Source: Blautia sp. (lineage in GTDB: Bacteria > Bacillota > Clostridia > Lachnospirales > Lachnospiraceae). From it: a stretch of 5,350 bases of DNA. Within the stretch, counting starts at the first letter, position 1. Each line of letters starts with the position of its first letter. The notes below the pieces were generated by a model that saw nothing but the letters and a program-made list of their open reading frames with translations, ran no database searches and was not told where the DNA came from. Of this stretch, positions 5,274 to 5,350 are shown one piece after another. The DNA lies in the NCBI GenBank assembly GCA_017515945.1, contig JAFWDX010000274.1:1-5350 (forward strand), in the 5' to 3' direction. The position numbers and the translations under genes are program-made.

Positions 5274-5350
5274 CCTGTATGCTCCTTCCGGCTTCTCCCA
5301 GGGTTGTTTCATGAAGAAAAATCGAATTCTTGATTAACACAGATTCTATC
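5274..5350. other. Downstream tail, no supported gene
   Basis: After the terminator the remaining 77 bases contain only an 8-codon frame (ATG at 5311) without a ribosome binding site at a good distance. No promoter, repeat copy or RNA gene is evident before the window ends. Confidence 0.5.

Overview
The window looks like chromosome of a fairly GC-rich member of the Clostridia, most likely Lachnospiraceae. This rests on the type of EF-G-like GTPase, the class II EPSP synthase, strong AGGAGG-type ribosome binding sites and textbook sigma-A promoters. It is an inference from remembered family resemblance, not a database match.

Layout: two aromatic amino acid genes lie on the minus strand and are read tyrA then aroA. 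Prephenate dehydrogenase with a C-terminal ACT domain occupies 2692-1601, and EPSP synthase occupies 1478-207. A divergent plus-strand gene at 3133-5223 encodes a full-length elongation-factor-G-like translational GTPase. It has its own promoter and a strong intrinsic terminator at 5240-5273. EPSP synthase makes the precursor of chorismate. TyrA oxidises prephenate, which chorismate mutase forms from chorismate, towards tyrosine. The two genes thus serve one pathway and are probably co-transcribed from the promoter at 2937-2909. The EF-G-like gene has no evident link to them.

The unusual content lies between the genes. Each gap around the aromatic genes holds a copy of one small non-autonomous, MITE-like element: 1-132 (left end cut by the window), 1494-1578 (short, degenerate) and 2730-2895 (intact, 166 bp). 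The intact copy has perfect 15-bp terminal inverted repeats (GTAACTGTTCAGTCA) and a perfect 8-bp target duplication (CAGATTTT). GTAA-type ends with an 8-bp duplication suggest mobilisation by an IS66-family transposase; none is encoded here. The short copy has a 7-of-8 target duplication that coincides with the aroA Shine-Dalgarno sequence, so the insertion split the tyrA-aroA junction yet left aroA with a ribosome binding site. Removing it gives an ancestral gap of 29 nt. The intact copy sits at the predicted tyrA transcription start. It lengthens the leader from about 36 to about 210 nt and supplies a possible 34-codon leader ORF whose stop overlaps the tyrA start (ATGA).

The only gene-free stretch above 300 bases is 2693-3132. 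It holds the native tyrA leader remnant, the intact element, the tyrA promoter, about 130 bp in which I see no defined feature (2938-3070), and the EF-G promoter. The tails at 133-206 and 5274-5350 show no supported gene. I saw no tRNA, rRNA, CRISPR or known riboswitch.
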